A DNA stretch of 64,000 nucleotides, from contig CM051457.1 in the NCBI GenBank assembly GCA_028274465.1, positions 73,878,496 to 73,942,495 on the forward strand, in the 5' to 3' direction. The notes under the pieces are model-generated. The model ran no database searches. It was given only the letters and a program-made list of their open reading frames with translations, and was not told where the DNA came from. A program made the position numbers and the translations under genes. Origin of the DNA: Plantago ovata (lineage: Eukaryota > Streptophyta > Magnoliopsida > Lamiales > Plantaginaceae). Position 1 is the stretch's first letter, and every line of letters begins with the position of its first letter. Below, in pieces: positions 48,146-61,700 of the stretch.

Positions 48146-48448
48146 TCATACTTCTGTGGTCATCTCTGTCCTTATCCTTGTGACCTTGTCGGGGGACCCC
48201 TCTACCACTTGAATTTCTTCAAAAGCCTCTTTTCGCTTCAATTTTGTTTTCCTCAAAAATGCTTTTTTCTTCGAGATCGGAGGGATGGGAGGAATTACTT
48301 TGTACTCTTCGATCTCTTTTACCTCTGCCACTGCTAAACTTTGTTCTTTCCTCTGGACCGCTTTTCTCCGCCTTACTGCCGGACTAGGCTTTTTAGACTT
48401 CCTTCGGGTCCGGGTCGCTAGGATGGAGTAAAAAGTATTTGCTCCTGC

Positions 48449-49237
48449 TTACGGATCCCGGTCTCCTAGGGCGAAATGTGCGCTCGAGGTCACACTTGCG
48501 GAAAGAGTATAGCATTCCCACGCCTCTCTTATGTTTCCAATTTCTTGCCCTACGACTCCGTCGTCGCAAGAAAACTTCATGCGGTTGTGGACGGTTGAGA
48601 CAACAACCTTGAGTTGAGACAATTCGGGTCGCCCTATTACCACATAATAGTCGAAAGGAATATCGACTACCAAGAATGTAACCGACTTTGTTACTCTACA
48701 AGGATCCTTGCCCATGAACACCGGTAGGATCATACTTCCAAGGGGCATTATCGGTTGTCCTTCGAACCCTACTAGGGCGCTCACAACTTCCTTCAATCCT
48801 TCCTTCGGGTCAATTTTCATCTTCTTGAGAGTGCTTGTGAAAATGAGATTGACTGAACTTCCGGTATCTATCAGTACCTTTGGGACTTCAAAGCAGAAAA
48901 TGTCCAGAGACACTACCAAAGGAACACTTGGATCTTGAGTGTCCCCTCCCCCGGCATGTCTCAGAGGAAGTTCACTATCATCAAAGGAGATCATGTTGGT
49001 TCCTTTCGGCGCAACTTGTCCATACTTGGGGTATCTTGCGGTAAGGTCGCTCGCGGTCCTTTCTCTTGCCTTGCGACTATCTCCTCCCACTGGTCCTCCG
49101 ACAATAGTAAGAATTCTCCCATGAATGGGTCTATTCTCAAAGTTCGCTTCTCTTACATAATCCCGATGCCTTTGTGAAAGTAGCAAAACTTTTCTGAATT
49201 TCTGTGCTTTCGGGACTCCGGCATCGGCTCGGGCCAA
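48449..49237 (-). pseudogene. Protease region of Tat pol (fossil)
   Basis: Minus-strand frame containing the aspartic-protease signature VLIDTGSSVNLIF and, downstream, a DYYVVIGRPELSQL block, the usual retropepsin pattern in Tat/Athila elements. Lies between gag and reverse transcriptase as expected. Confidence 0.75.
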
Positions 49238-49399
49238 TCCATGTCCATCCTTCTTGTTATAATAGTGCTCAAGATTTCGGATCTTGGCCTATTAAGTTCG
49301 GTTTACTTTTCGTACCTCCCAGGGGGAGATCTCATTGGAGGAGTTCTCTTGTCCCTAAAGTCATTTATATGGTGTGGCTCATTTTAGATGGTATTTCTC

Positions 49400-50865
49400 T
49401 CATTCCTTTGGTCTTGCCTCTTTTGCTTCGGAGGATGATTTTGACCTTGCTTTTGTTGTTCCTTTTCCTTCGGAGCAGTCGGAGGAACAGTTCTCACTGG
49501 GGACGGTACTTCGGAATTCCTCTGCCGCCAAAAAGTTTTCGCATACTTGCTCTAGGTCTTTCTCAGTCTCCACATGGGACCTTGTGAGTTCGTCCCGAAG
49601 CTTCTCATTGGTGGTATTTCCATACAAGTATTCCTTTCGCTCCTTGACTCTGTGCGTTTCTACCTGGTATGCCGCTTCATGGAAACTTGTCAAGAATTCC
49701 CGCAAGTCCTCCGACGGTTCTTGGACAATTTCGGCCAAATACTTGACTCCTCTTTTCTTCCGAATCACTTTCTCAAATCTTTTGATGAATTTAGATGTGA
49801 GTTCCTTGTAGGACGTGATGGAGCCATTGTCCAAGTTAGACCACTAAACCATTGCCTCTCCACAAGTGTCAAGGGGAAGATCAGTGCCTTGGTGTTGGGA
49901 TCATGCCCATGGGCTTCCATCTTTGTGCCAAACCTTACAAGATGGTTCTTCGGATAACTAGTACCATCATAATTTTCCAAAGTTAGAAATCCTCTATCGG
50001 TCTTCACCACATGAGTTCTTATAGCATCACATAGTGCGCTTGGCTCCATGTCTTTCTCTTGCTCTTGGATGTTTGTCTTCAACGCATCTATTTGTGCTTC
50101 AATGAATTTTCTCTGGGCTTTTAGCTCTTCGAGGTTAAGCCTCCTTCCGGTCATGGGGTCAAATACTATCATTGGAGTGACTTGTGCCACTGTCCTACCA
50201 CCATTATTTTCTGCCATCGCTTTCGGACGATTCTGAGGAGTGGTTTGATTTGGAAGAGTTGGCGGATTGACAACTTGAAGTTGGTCCGCAGGATGTGGGT
50301 CATTGGGCACTTCCGAGGCCCTTACTCTTTGGTCGATTAGTTCCCTCAAGTCTCTCGGAGCTCCTTGGGGACCTAGCCTTGATTGCACGCCTTGGGATCC
50401 TAGCCTTGATTGCACGCCTTGGGGTCCTAGCCTTGAGTTAATTGGCCTAGGACTCACTCGAGATTGAGCTTCATCTTGAGCGGGATATGCTGTTTCCTGA
50501 ATTGGTGCGGGTTCTTGCACTTGTGGCTGCCTTTGGGCCCTTATTTCTTCCTCTACTCTTCCTGCCTCATTTTCTCCTAAGAACCCTTGGATGATCAGGA
50601 GGAACAATCTGTATTGCGCCTCCGCGAATCCATAGTCCGCCGGACAAACTACTCGTCCGTCGGGAAAGGTAAAGTTCATTGTTGCTGGCTGGGCTTGCCT
50701 TGGGACCGGCTGAGCTTGCCTTGGGACCGGTTGAGCTTTCATTGGGACCGTTTGAGCGAAATATCTTAATGCACCAAAACCGGATCCGACGGGGATTCCC
50801 TGGGGCACATTTTCATCAACCCTTTCCTCCGGAGCAGTGACGCTTGCCGGGGCTCCGGCGAGCAA
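49400..50865 (-). pseudogene. gag region of the Tat-lineage element (fossil)
   Basis: Minus-strand remnants with a Gln/Pro-rich N-terminal part that contains short internal repeats (QPVPRQAQ, and RLGPQGVQS repeated about three times at 50360-50440). Then comes a retrotransposon-gag core near 49900-49600 (WRTS/FIKRFEKV..., EDLREFLTSFHEAAYQV). Position next to the primer-binding site and 5' LTR supports gag. Broken. Confidence 0.7.
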
Positions 50866-51074
50866 GTCATCGTCCTAGTAATCATCAACATTATCATTTC
50901 TAACTGCCCTACAACCGTTGCCACGCCCCCTTCCCCTGCCTCTGCCTCCTAACGGGGGACGGCCCCGAGGACGAGCAGGTGGGGGTCCGGCGATAGCGTC
51001 GTAAGGCGGGTACTTCTTCCAGGATTAACCATCCTTCGAACCATACTAGTAGGGCGAGGGTAACCTTTTGATCG

Positions 51075-51095
51075 GTTCCCACAGACAGCGCCAAA
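51075..51095 (-). other. Primer-binding site of the Tat-lineage element
   Basis: On the minus strand the bases after the 5' LTR read tttggcgctgtctgtgggaa, matching the TGGCGC-type tRNA primer sites common in Tat/Athila elements. Confidence 0.65.
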
Positions 51096-51955
51096 TGTTG
51101 ATAGGTAATTAGTGCTTTCCTCTAGAGCGTCGTCGCGAGTCGACAATAGTGCTTTCCTTTGGAGCGTCTGAAGCGTGAGTCTTCAAGCACCTTCCATTCT
51201 TGTGCCTAGGACCTAAGATATAACTTAGCAAGAGAGGGGGGGGTTAGTGCCACAAGCCCGACTTGTCAATCATCAAGCCGGAGGGACGACTTTACGTGTA
51301 GGGAGTTGATAGGCTTCCCTAGTAAATGTAGAGTGAGAAAGTAGAGTGATGGGATGTGGTGATCATTGAATGATTGAATGCTTTAATGGTTGGTACCTTA
51401 ATGGGGTGAGCCCCTATTTATACTAGTAATAGAATATTGCCTGATCTCCTAGGATCGTGATAAGTGTCCGGTCCGGATTGAGCCTCCATTAGGCTTAGAC
51501 CCATTAAGGGTAGCCCATGGGCTTTGGTCTAGACCTATTGCTAGAGATGGCAGGGGTAAAGTGGTCCTTTCGAGTGTCGGAAGGCTAGTAGGGCGTGTGT
51601 TGCCTTGGTACCGTCAGAGGACGGGGTAGTAGGACGCACCTTAAGCTGCTACGGTCCGAGGAACACCTTTTCCTCTGGACCAGGACTTAGGCTATTTAGC
51701 TCTTCCTTGTCGGAAGGAGAGCCGCTAAGGTCCGAGGAGCACCTTTTCCTCTGGACCAGAACTTAGGCTATTAGCTCTTCCTTGTCGGAAGGATAAACCG
51801 CTACGGTCCGAGGACCACCTTTTCCTCTGGACCAGGACTTAGGCTATTAGCTGTTCCTTGCCGGAAGGATAGCCGTTACGGTTCGAGGACCACCTTTTCC
51901 TATGGACCAGGAGTTAGGCTATTAGATCTTCCTTGTCGGAAGGAGAGCTGCTACG
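51096..51955 (-). repeat. 5' LTR of the Tat-lineage element (incomplete)
   Basis: Pairs with 38303-39200 of the 3' LTR, beginning tgttgataggtaattagtgc. The same TATA box (tataaatagggg, minus strand) lies at about 51411-51422. About four 75-bp tandem units are present. Only part of the LTR is preserved. Confidence 0.8.
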
Positions 51956-52586
51956 CTCTAGCAATAGGTCTGAACCGCTACGGAAGGAGACACCTTTATC
52001 ATAATTCTTCTAAGTCTTCAGTCTTTGAATCTTCAAATTTCTGAGTGGTTCTAGGTCTTCAATAGTTTGTTTGTGAAAACAAATTACATCATCAGCAAAC
52101 GAAAGAACCTAACTAGTACCTACACTAAGTCTTTCAGCAAACATTCCTCTTTTACAATGTCCTTAAAATTCTAAATTCCTATGCACCTTAAGAGTACTAG
52201 TTACTTGACTTTCCTTAATTTAGCATGGTTAATTGCTCATCAAAATTACAAGTTTCCTAACAAATTTCCCCATTTTTGATGTTAGCAATCTATGGCTAAA
52301 TTAATTGTTACCCTTTTAGAGGCTCCTGATGTTGAATAAATCAGTTGATTAATGCAAATATACTTTGAATAATAAAACAGTGAGCATAAAATATTTTGCA
52401 TAATCAAGTACCAATAAGAGTCAAAAAGTTCATTGCAGATAGTTATCTTTCAGTAAGTTTACAAGAAAGTTCATAGATAACTAAAGCAATTAGCAAACAA
52501 AACAAAGCTTTCCAAGGGACTATTCTATTCCAGCTGAGGATTCTCTAAGAATCTCTTTTACACTCTTTTCAGCAAGAGCAGTAAAT
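51956..52586. other. AT-rich spacer beside the gypsy 5' LTR
   Basis: No gene supported. On the minus strand a short stretch (about 52110-52040) reads SFADDVICF, reminiscent of a non-LTR reverse-transcriptase active site, but it is too short to call. Confidence 0.5.
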
Positions 52587-55500
52587 TCAACAGTCCTTCT
52601 CGTAATCTTCAAGTAGCTTACGGACTTCAAGTTGAATAATTCTTGCATTCTTGCAGGCAGTATAGTGATGGTTTTCACCATTCATCTCTTTGTAGTGTAT
52701 TACCCACAAGTGCATGCCCCAATTGCTAGCATGTAGTAGCTGAGTGTCTAAAATTCCCTTGTTGGCATGAATCTTCCTTAACCAGAGAAGGTCTTCTTCT
52801 TGATCTTTTGCAGTGAGATAAAAGTACTCATAAGGAATCAAGCCATATTTCATTTTGGACTTCTTGGTATGAGGATCATTAAAGTAAGCAACATCCATCG
52901 GCTTGATTAGATCATGCTCTTACTTCATCTTCTTGCTGATGGAAGTTCTTCTTACCAAAATTTCTATATTCAACCATTTTATAGCAATGTTTCTTGGGTA
53001 GGGAGGAGGATCCCTTTCTTTCCTTGTGACTTTCAGTTCAATTCAAGTGTACATTTGATTCAGTACATCAGTTGGAATGTAGTCATTGGCCAAAAGGTCT
53101 TCCAGCTTTATGATCCAGCAACCATGGAGGTTTCTGATCACATTCTGAGTGGTTTCCTCATTGCTAGTCTTTGTGTAATCAATGCCAGTGCCAATGGCAA
53201 TGTTAGCTAGCGTTCTTTTTTCTTGTCTTTGCTTTATTCTTCTTGACTTAGCATTTTCATGATCCTTTGCTGAAGATTTGGAGTCAGAAGAGAAATGTTT
53301 AGATTGGCCAGATGGAGTTAAGGCAGAAAGAGGCTTGGCCTTATAGCTTGAGCTATTGTTTGGTCATCATCATTATTATCATCTTCATTAATGCCTTGAT
53401 GACTTTCAGTGTGACAGAATTCTTGAGTATCAGCAGAAGTTCTTCTCCTTTTAGGATTTGTTGAACTTCTCTCAGAATCTATTTATGCTCTTCTCTTAGA
53501 ACTTTGCTATGTTTCAGCAAGAGGTTCTCTGGGAGGCGGTCCAGGCAGATTTAATGGAGGTTCAGAGGGAGTAGTGGACTTGTCTCTTGAAGACTTTCTT
53601 TTTCTAGAATCTTCCCCCTTAGACATGGATTGCATCATCGGCTTGATGTGAATAGAGAAAAACTCATTGCAGTTTTTAGCAAGAGTATTGAGGCTGTTGT
53701 ATTTAAGAATCATGTCTTGCTGATCAGAAGTCAGCTTAGACAATTCTTCTTTAATAAAAGCCAGATTCTCCTCATGTCTTCGCTCATTGTTTACCTTTTC
53801 TTCCAGTATAGCCTGAGCCTTTGTCAGTGCGCTTTTGGAGAGCTTGAGTGCTTGAATGACATCATCTTCATAGCTTTTGTGATGTAGACTTATGTCTTTC
53901 TTAGCTATGGTAAGTGTAGTAGTGCGTTTCATCACAGTAGTTAGTATCTTTCCAATGTCAAGTGGACTCTCAGCAAGCAGTGCATCATCCTCTTCTTGGC
54001 ATGCTTTGTGAACATCCATTAGTGCCTTTATTCTTGGAGTAAACTCCTCAATATTTGGAAACGGTACTAAAGAGGGAGTAAGTGAGTGGTCTTTGATTGC
54101 TGTGGCGATTTGATCATCGTTTCTCAGCAAGCGACTTCTGTCCATATCTCCTTCATCATTAATGAGAGATACTGGAGGAATTTCTACCAACTTTGGTTCA
54201 GCTTTCTTGGTCTTTTCTTAGTCATTTGCCGAGAAATCATAAACATCTTCTTCTTCAAAAGGTTCATCAAGGCCAACAACCTTGACACCTAAATCCTTAG
54301 CCTCAGTCACTTTGGGTTGAGTGGTTGTTGAAGGCAACTCTTTTGACTCAACAACTAGAGTTTCACCAGTAGTAAGTGGAAGGGAGGAATCTTCCTTGTT
54401 GTTCACTCCTGAAGATTGAGCAATATCAAGATGTTGAGTATGTCTGTCATGAATATGTAGACTATTCTGTATTGCTCTTTGGTAATCTTCATCCATTTCT
54501 TCATTTTCTCCAAGGTTTGAATCAGTGACCTTATCTTCGAGTAATGCTAACTCGGCATCAGAAAGCTTAGCTTTGCCTTTAGGCATTTCAGCACGCTTTC
54601 TGGCGTACTCTTCTTCTGTCTCAGCAACTTGTTCAGTTGCTGGAGTACTTTTCTCAGCAGGAGTAGGAGCAGATTCCTGTTGCTGACTGGGAGGTTGTTT
54701 AGCTTGCTAATTTCAGCATCGGCTTGATCTACTTGATCAGCAACTAACAATTTTACTCCACCAGCATCCGGACTAGGACCTTGATTATCATCATCGCCGT
54801 CCTTGCTGTCCTTAGAATCCTTGGTTTCATCATCACTTGTGTCTTTAAGGATATTTTCATCCTCTTCTTCTTCATCATCATCCGTCAGTATAACCAACTC
54901 AAGATGTTTGTACTTAGAAGCACTTGTAACCTCTTCTTCCTCATTGATTTTGTGGGGATCACCCACCACGGGTACAAAGGAACCCTTGAGCATTACAGCT
55001 TGTTCAGCTGGAGAGGCACTCTTGAACTTAGCTTTCATATTCTCTCTGATTGTTGTAATCATATTTGCACTCATTTGCTGAGAATATGAGAGTTCTTCAG
55101 GAAGTATGGAGTGTACAAACGTCTCGAATTTTAAGAGAGAGTTTCTCTTCTTTTCGTTGGATAGATGGATGTGAAGATCTGAAAAATCCATCCTTTTGTA
55201 CCTTTGCCAGTTGCTGACAGACTTAGCAACTCTGATCAAAGTGTTTCTTTTGAAGTTTGGGTATAGTTTTTCGGAACTAACTTCATGAACTTTTGTGATG
55301 TGAACCTCTTCATTACTCTCCTTTTGAGCAAGCTCATGTTGCACACTTAGGTGTGCGGGAACTATTTCCATTGCTTCAGGAGTTGTAGCAGCATCCTTGA
55401 ATTGTTCATCCTGAAAAAACACTTTGTTAGATACAAGTACTAAGTTTTTAAACTTAGTAAAGTTACCAAAATTTTCATCTACCTGCTGAACAGGAGTTGC

Positions 55501-56685
55501 AGATTCTGGTGCAGAAGTTTCAGCAATCTTCTGACTTGTATCTTGAGAAGTCTGTAAAGAAAGAATCATATTAGCTAAATATAAAGTTTCAGATAGTGAA
55601 GTTTTGCTTATATCTGAGTTAACTACCTGCTGAACAATGACAGGTGGTGACTTAGTCCTTTCAGCATTGATAACTTCTTCATTATCTGGGACTTGTTCTT
55701 CAACAAACTTCTTCTCTTGCTCTATTTGAGAAGGCTGTGCAGATTCAACAATCTCTCTTGTCTCAGAATTGACAAGTTGAGTAGAAATATCTAGACCTCT
55801 AAGTTAACTACTTGTCATGAATAGGTCTACTGACTTGTTGGAGTTATCATCAATCTCCATATCCATTTGCTGGCTTAGGTCAGTCAGCAACAGTTGGACT
55901 TTCTCAATAGATGTCATTGGTGAACTTGGTCTAACATTCTTAGCATCATGAGATGCGTCGTCGAACGATGTTTCTTGTTGAGTTTCAGCAAACTCTGGGA
56001 CTTGAACTGTTGCAGTCTCAACAACTGGTTCTTCAGTAGTTGCAGCTTCAACAACTTCTTGCACTTGAAAAGTTGCTATTTCAGCAACTGTCTCTTTTAC
56101 TTCTGTTGCTTTGCTGGCAACATTTTCAGCAAGTGCAACCTTTCTTAGGTCTGCAGCAATGTCACTTGCTGGTTTCGGAGTAGTATCATCAAGATTATCT
56201 ACAATGTAGACATCTTCTATTCCTTCTAAGGTAGGATTTTCATTTCCACTGCCTTGTTGTCTTGCTTCAGTAGATGGATCCAAGTTAATTGGATTTGTGA
56301 AGGCTTCTGCAAGCACTTCAGCCACATCTACTACAGTGGTTTGCTTTTCAGCAACCACTGGAGTGTCATCATCTTGAATGACATGAACAACCGGAACAGA
56401 CCTTCTTGCCGTTGTTTTCTTCTTGGGAAAGTGGTCTTTGTTCTTGCCTTCTTAGGAATAGGATCAGCTGATGAAGCTGCAGTTTGAGTATCATCATCAG
56501 CTTTCTTCTTTTTCTTTGATCTTTTGCTGGGTGCAGTAGTGTCAGCAACCACAACAGTATCAGCAGCAGTTTCAGCAACATTTGCAGCTATTGTATTTTC
56601 AGCAACATTTGCCGCTGTTGTATTCCTAGACAGTTTGTCAGTCTCAACAACATTTGCAGCTGTTGCATTCCTGGACTGGTTATCA
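52587..56685 (-). pseudogene. Unrecognised acidic coding remnant (probably transposon-derived, broken)
   Basis: Minus-strand open stretches cover most of this interval and look like parts of one long protein. From the 5' side: a Lys-rich block (SKRSKKKKKADDD, near 56500); Val/Ala/Glu-rich acidic sequence with recurrent V/L-A-E motifs (56360-55800); an acidic run EDENILKDTSDDE (near 54850); a helical part (54190-53510); and a C-terminal part ending KLLEDYEKDC at 52587. No zinc knuckle, reverse transcriptase, helicase or transposase motif was seen. The 5' side is cut by the copia LTR at 56686. It may be the coding region of a transposon or a diverged retroelement. Several breaks. Confidence 0.45.
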
Positions 56686-58770
56686 TGTAAGAAAATATGG
56701 TCAGAGTTACCCCTAGGGTACGCAGCGGAATTTTAAAATTTTTCTTAACATACAGGTTAATTGATTATGCATATGTCGTATATATATAAACACGTCAATT
56801 AGAAGACTAACCTTACTTCCAAAGCAACTTCCAAGTCTTCGTAATATTCCGGATATCTTCTCCTTCGTCGAAGTCGAAGATATCTACAATACTCTGTATA
56901 TCTGCAAGACAATAAGAGTTAGTTTCCAGCTCCTAGAACCTCAACCTTGGTATCCACGGATGAACAGCCTATCGGAAGAATGCTAGGATATTCTTTATGT
57001 GACCAAGAAGATGGGGCGGCAATTCCCTCCGGTGGTGGTGCGCGCGCGTGAGGCTAAGAGGAGGGGAGAGTTTTATTTTCTCTAAGAAAACTGGGTAGAA
57101 TAACTGTGTTCAAAACTATGTCTGAAACTGTGTGTAAAACTCTTTCTAATAGTCTACTATATATAGTAGTCTATAGAAGCCTAAAGCATAAGCAATTAGA
57201 CTTCGTAAAGGAATAAGAAACTAATTCTTATCGCACAAGGAAACCAATATCAAGTCTAGATTCATTCCCAATCAAATTAAAACTCAATCAGGAAAATCTA
57301 ACTAATCCCTTGGACTTCTAATAGAGGAAGGAGTCGAACTCCTTCCCCTACCCAGCCACGCGCGCGCGCGCGCCTTGTCCTACGGCACGTGGGTCCCAAT
57401 TTTGGGACCCACTTATATTTCTAAGGCAATCCAAACTCCAAGTAGATTTTGCCCAAGTGCATATGTCAATTCTAAATTAACATATCCTTTATAATCAAAC
57501 CTCCATTATATTTCCAAAATATAATCTTTAATTGTATTTACATAAAATACAATTAATTAGCCAATTCAATTAATAATTCTAAATCATTAATTGAGCCACC
57601 AAATATTATAATTAATTCCAAATCAATTATAATCCATCAATCACAATTAATTCCAAATTAATTGCGATTCCATCTTCAAGGATATTCTGATAGACTGAAT
57701 CACCACATAGTGTGACCCATAGGGCCTCATCGTATTAAGCAAGTCCTAGACTAGGCAACATGGAATTTCTAGACGGTTCCATTTGCAATATTAATACGTG
57801 AGGACGTTTGAGAGGTTTCTCAAAGCTAACCCTTTCGTTGTGAAGCCTGTTGCGCTCAACGCGGCGATGGTAACGTCCCTTCATCTGACTTGCTCGAATG
57901 TATCTAGGATCGATGAAGTGTCTATGCCAATAATACATCCACGGGCGTCTCAGGGAGTTGCTTGGTTAAGATATACTTATGACCATCATAATATATCATT
58001 TGCACTGGTCAGTGACTTTACCAACACAACTATGCAGACTATGAGCAGTGCTCTCCTGTGCTACACTTGAGAGATGAATCCTTCACAGAATCACTTATCA
58101 CCCCCATTTGTATTTAGCCATAATCCTGGATCGTGTCTTAGGTCAGCTGCTTATTCAGAGCTGACATCGACGGGTCCACCAAGGATATGGGGCAACAAAT
58201 GTGATGATAAAGTCCTGTAAGTGCAAAGGACGAATGGCATCACTTCGACAACTCACCGGTTCCCATAGACACGTCGGTGTAGAGTATACATCGATGGGAG
58301 TGTCCGGTGGGTACTTCCATTGTTCGATAAAGCTTCTTCGAACAACTATGCGCAGTTATGGGAACGTTCCTTGATTGTCCAACAATCCGTTCCGTGGCCG
58401 TGGGATCGGCTCACACTTGCTCCAACAAGTATAACCTCCACGCATACTAGTCTTGTCAGGTTCATTCAGACCCCCACATCCGAGATGTACCACGACTAGG
58501 GAGAGTTTGGGATAGATGATAACTCACATAGCTCCCACTAACTGTGTGATCGGTCATCTATCCGAGGGGACATGTTTAATATGAATACATACAACAATAA
58601 AGATATGACATGCTGCAGCCTGGTGTAATATAAATATGAAAGCGATACTCAATAGTAAAATGCAACAAACATATATTATATTACGTTGACCTGTGTAATA
58701 GTACATATATGTCCTCTATAAGGGCACCATGCCCTTAGTAAGGACTTTCTCTAGGACATATACACTATCA
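56686..58770 (-). repeat. 3' LTR of the Angela-like copia element
   Basis: On the minus strand it starts tgatagtgtatatgtcctag right after the purine tract and probably ends ...ttttcttaca at 56686, giving TG...CA termini and about 2.1 kb, plausible for Angela-type LTRs. The right boundary is well supported; the left one rests only on the TG/CA rule. Contains a (cg)n run at about 57357-57372. Confidence 0.55.
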
Positions 58771-58782
58771 ATCTCCCACTTG
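58771..58782 (-). other. Polypurine tract of the copia element
   Basis: Minus strand: aagtgggagat immediately before the 3' LTR start; this form of purine tract is typical of plant copia elements. Confidence 0.75.
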
Positions 58783-58784
58783 GA

Positions 58785-61700
58785 CTAGAGCCAGTCACCT
58801 TTATGCCTAATGCCCAGATTAGCATAATGTCTTAAGTGGACTTCCACTGATAAGACCTTGGTGAAAGGATTTGCCACGTTGTCCGTGGTAGAGACACGTT
58901 CTATACTAACTTCTCCTCTATCTATAATTTCACGTATAACGTGATATTTTCTAAGTACATGTTTGTTCTTGTTTGTAGATCTAGGCTCCCTAGCTTGAGC
59001 GACGGCGCCCGTATTGTCACAATAAATCGTTATTGGACTGGGAGCAGGAACAACCCTCAATTCCTTCAAGAACTCTGAAATCCAGATAGCTTGTTTCGAT
59101 GCTTCTGATGCATCAATGTACTCGGCCTCTGTGGATGAGTCAGGAACCGTGGCTTGCTTAGAGCTCTTCCAACAGACAGCTCCTCCATTCAATTTTAATA
59201 CGTATCCTGTCTGTGACTTAAAGTCATCAGGATCTGATTCAAATCCAGCGTCGACATACCCAGACATCTTTAATTCTGGTTCTCCACCAAACATCAAGAA
59301 CATCTCTTTAGTCCGTCTAAGGTACTTAAGAATGTTCTTCACAGCAGTCCAATGAGGTATTCCTGGATTCTGTTGGTGTCGACAAGTGACACTAAGCGCA
59401 TATGCCACATCGGGCCTTGTGCAATTCATTGCATACATTATAGACCCTACTGCCGAAGCATAGAGCACACGACTCATTGCATTTCTTTCTTCATCAGTTT
59501 TAGGACCATCCTTAACTGATAAGACAATCCCATGCCTAGCTGGGAGAAAGCCTCTCTTTGAGTCGTCCATCTTATAACGCTTCAGTATTTTATCGATGTA
59601 GGTGGACTGTGTCATTCCCAACATCCTCTTGGATCTATCTCTAAAGATCTTGATCCCTAGGATGTAGTTCGCTTCACCCAAGTCCTTCATCGAGAAGGTA
59701 CTTGATAACCAAACTTTAGTCTCTTCTAGCATAGAGACATTGTTTCCCATGATCAAAATGTCATCTACATAAATGATCATGAAAACAACTCCTTTGTCGC
59801 TGTGTCTCGCGTAGACACAGGGATCTTTCTTGCTTCTGATGAAGTCAAACGATTTGACAGCTTCATCAAAGCGGATATTCCAGCTCCTTGACGCTTGCTT
59901 TAGCCCATAGATGGATCTTTGTAATTTGCATACAGCAGTTGGTCTGGTTTTACTAATAAAACCTTCCGGCTGTACCATATAGACCTCTTCCTCAAGGTTG
60001 CCATTGAGGAAGGCTGTCTTTACATCCATCTGCCAGATTTCATAATCATAGTAGGCAGCTATCGCAAGTAGAATTCGGATGGACTTCAATTTTGCTACTG
60101 GTGAAAAGGTTTCATCGTAATCGATGCCATACCTTTGGGTGTAGCCTTTCGCCACAAGCCTAGCTTTGTGCGTTTGTACCTTGCCATCGGCATCTGTCTT
60201 TCGTTTAAAGACCCATTTGCACCCAATTGGTCTAACCCCTTGGGGAAAGTCTACCAAGTTCCAAACTTGGTTCTGGTACATTGAATCCATTTCTAATTCC
60301 ATGGCCTCTTGCCATTTGTCTGAGTCAATATCAATTATTGCCTCTTTGTAGGTCTCGGGATCTTCCCGATCTGATAAACCGACATCAAATTCACTGATGT
60401 CTTCTATCATAAGGCTTTGCTTCTGAGGTCCTCTAAGGATCCTCTTCGACCTACGGAGCTCGACTTGTTCTGGTGTTTTTCTTTTCTGGCTTCGTGTAAC
60501 AAGAACATTATCAGTGGGTACTGATGCAGTTGGTCGTTGGGCGCGACCCTGTTCCCTTGCGGGAGGCTGCTCTTGTGCAACTTGTTGCACAGGTTGGTTG
60601 ACAACGGGTTCTATTGGTGTGGTTTCAACTGTTGATCTAATCACAGGACTCCCACTGACTATGACATGCCTAGCAAGTGTCATATCAACACCCTTGTCTG
60701 CTTCGAAAGCTCCCACTGAACTTGAGTCCAAATCAGAAGATTTAGAGACCTCATGTTCGCTCGTGTCAAAGTCTTGAATTTCTTCAAGTTCTATCATATC
60801 ATCTAACCTCTCTTCTTCGAGGTATTCGGCTTCTAAAAACTTCACGTTTCTAGACACGATCACCTTGTGATCTTCAGCATGATAGAATTCATAGCCTCTC
60901 GTCTGACGAGGATAGCCTATGAAATATACTTTGACACACCCCTTGGCATCTAACTTATCAGTGAGCATCAGCTTGACTATCGCAGAACAGCCCCAAGGTC
61001 TAAGATAGCCTAGTGAAGGCTTCTTTCCCTTCCATAACTCATAAGGAGTTTTCTCCATTGATTTAGATGGTACACGGTTCAGAATGTAGATTGCAGTTTG
61101 TAGTGCATATCCCCACAGATACTTTGGAAGAGTCGAGAATCTAATCATTGATCTTACCATGTATAACAGGGTTCGATTCCTCCTCTCAGACACACCGTTT
61201 AACTGTGGTGTTCCAGGAGGAGTCCATTGCGATTGAATCCCATTTTCCTTCAAGTAATCGATAAATTCTTCACTAAGGTATTCACCTCCTCGATCTGATC
61301 GAAGAGTGACTATCCTTAGGTTCAATCCATTCTCGACCTCATTCCTAAACTCCTTGAATTTCCCAAAGGTCTCGGATTTATTCTTCATAAGATAAATATA
61401 TCCATACCTTGAGAAATCGTCAGTAAAGGTAACGAAGTAAGGATAACCCCCACGCGCATGGACTTTAAACGGTCCACATACATCGGTATGTATGAGCTCT
61501 AAGCAGCGAGTGGCACGAACACCTTGTCCAACAAAAGGTTTGTTCGTCATATTACCCTTAACACAAGATTCACATGTACCATATGATTCGAAATCAAATG
61601 GTTCTAAGTAGTCCAACTTCCTTAGTCTTTGAATCCGTGTTTCATTGATATGGCCTAGCCGACAATGCCATAGATAAGATGGATTATTCTTCTTACTTGA

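Larger units (their letters stand above)
38303..51955 (-). mobile_element. Ty3/gypsy LTR element, Tat lineage, with antisense gene (broken)
   Basis: Minus-strand element. The 5' LTR is on the right and incomplete; the 3' LTR is on the left. Order along the minus strand: 5' LTR, primer-binding site, gag, protease, reverse transcriptase, RNase H, a second (archaeal-like) RNase H, integrase, then a plus-strand antisense gene, a purine-rich tract and the 3' LTR. Dual RNase H plus an antisense gene before the 3' LTR is typical of Tat-lineage elements such as Retand and Grande. By eye the LTRs differ at about 5% of positions over their first 480 bp, which would suggest a few million years. The coding region is broken, with roughly six or more breaks. 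Confidence 0.85.

Noticed and set aside
52040-52110. Minus-strand SFADDVICF resembling a LINE reverse-transcriptase active site
   Set aside because: Only one short motif; no other LINE domains, poly(A) tail or target duplication nearby.
57357-57372. CG dinucleotide run as a CpG island or Z-DNA control element
   Set aside because: Very short and within the presumed copia LTR; no supporting context.
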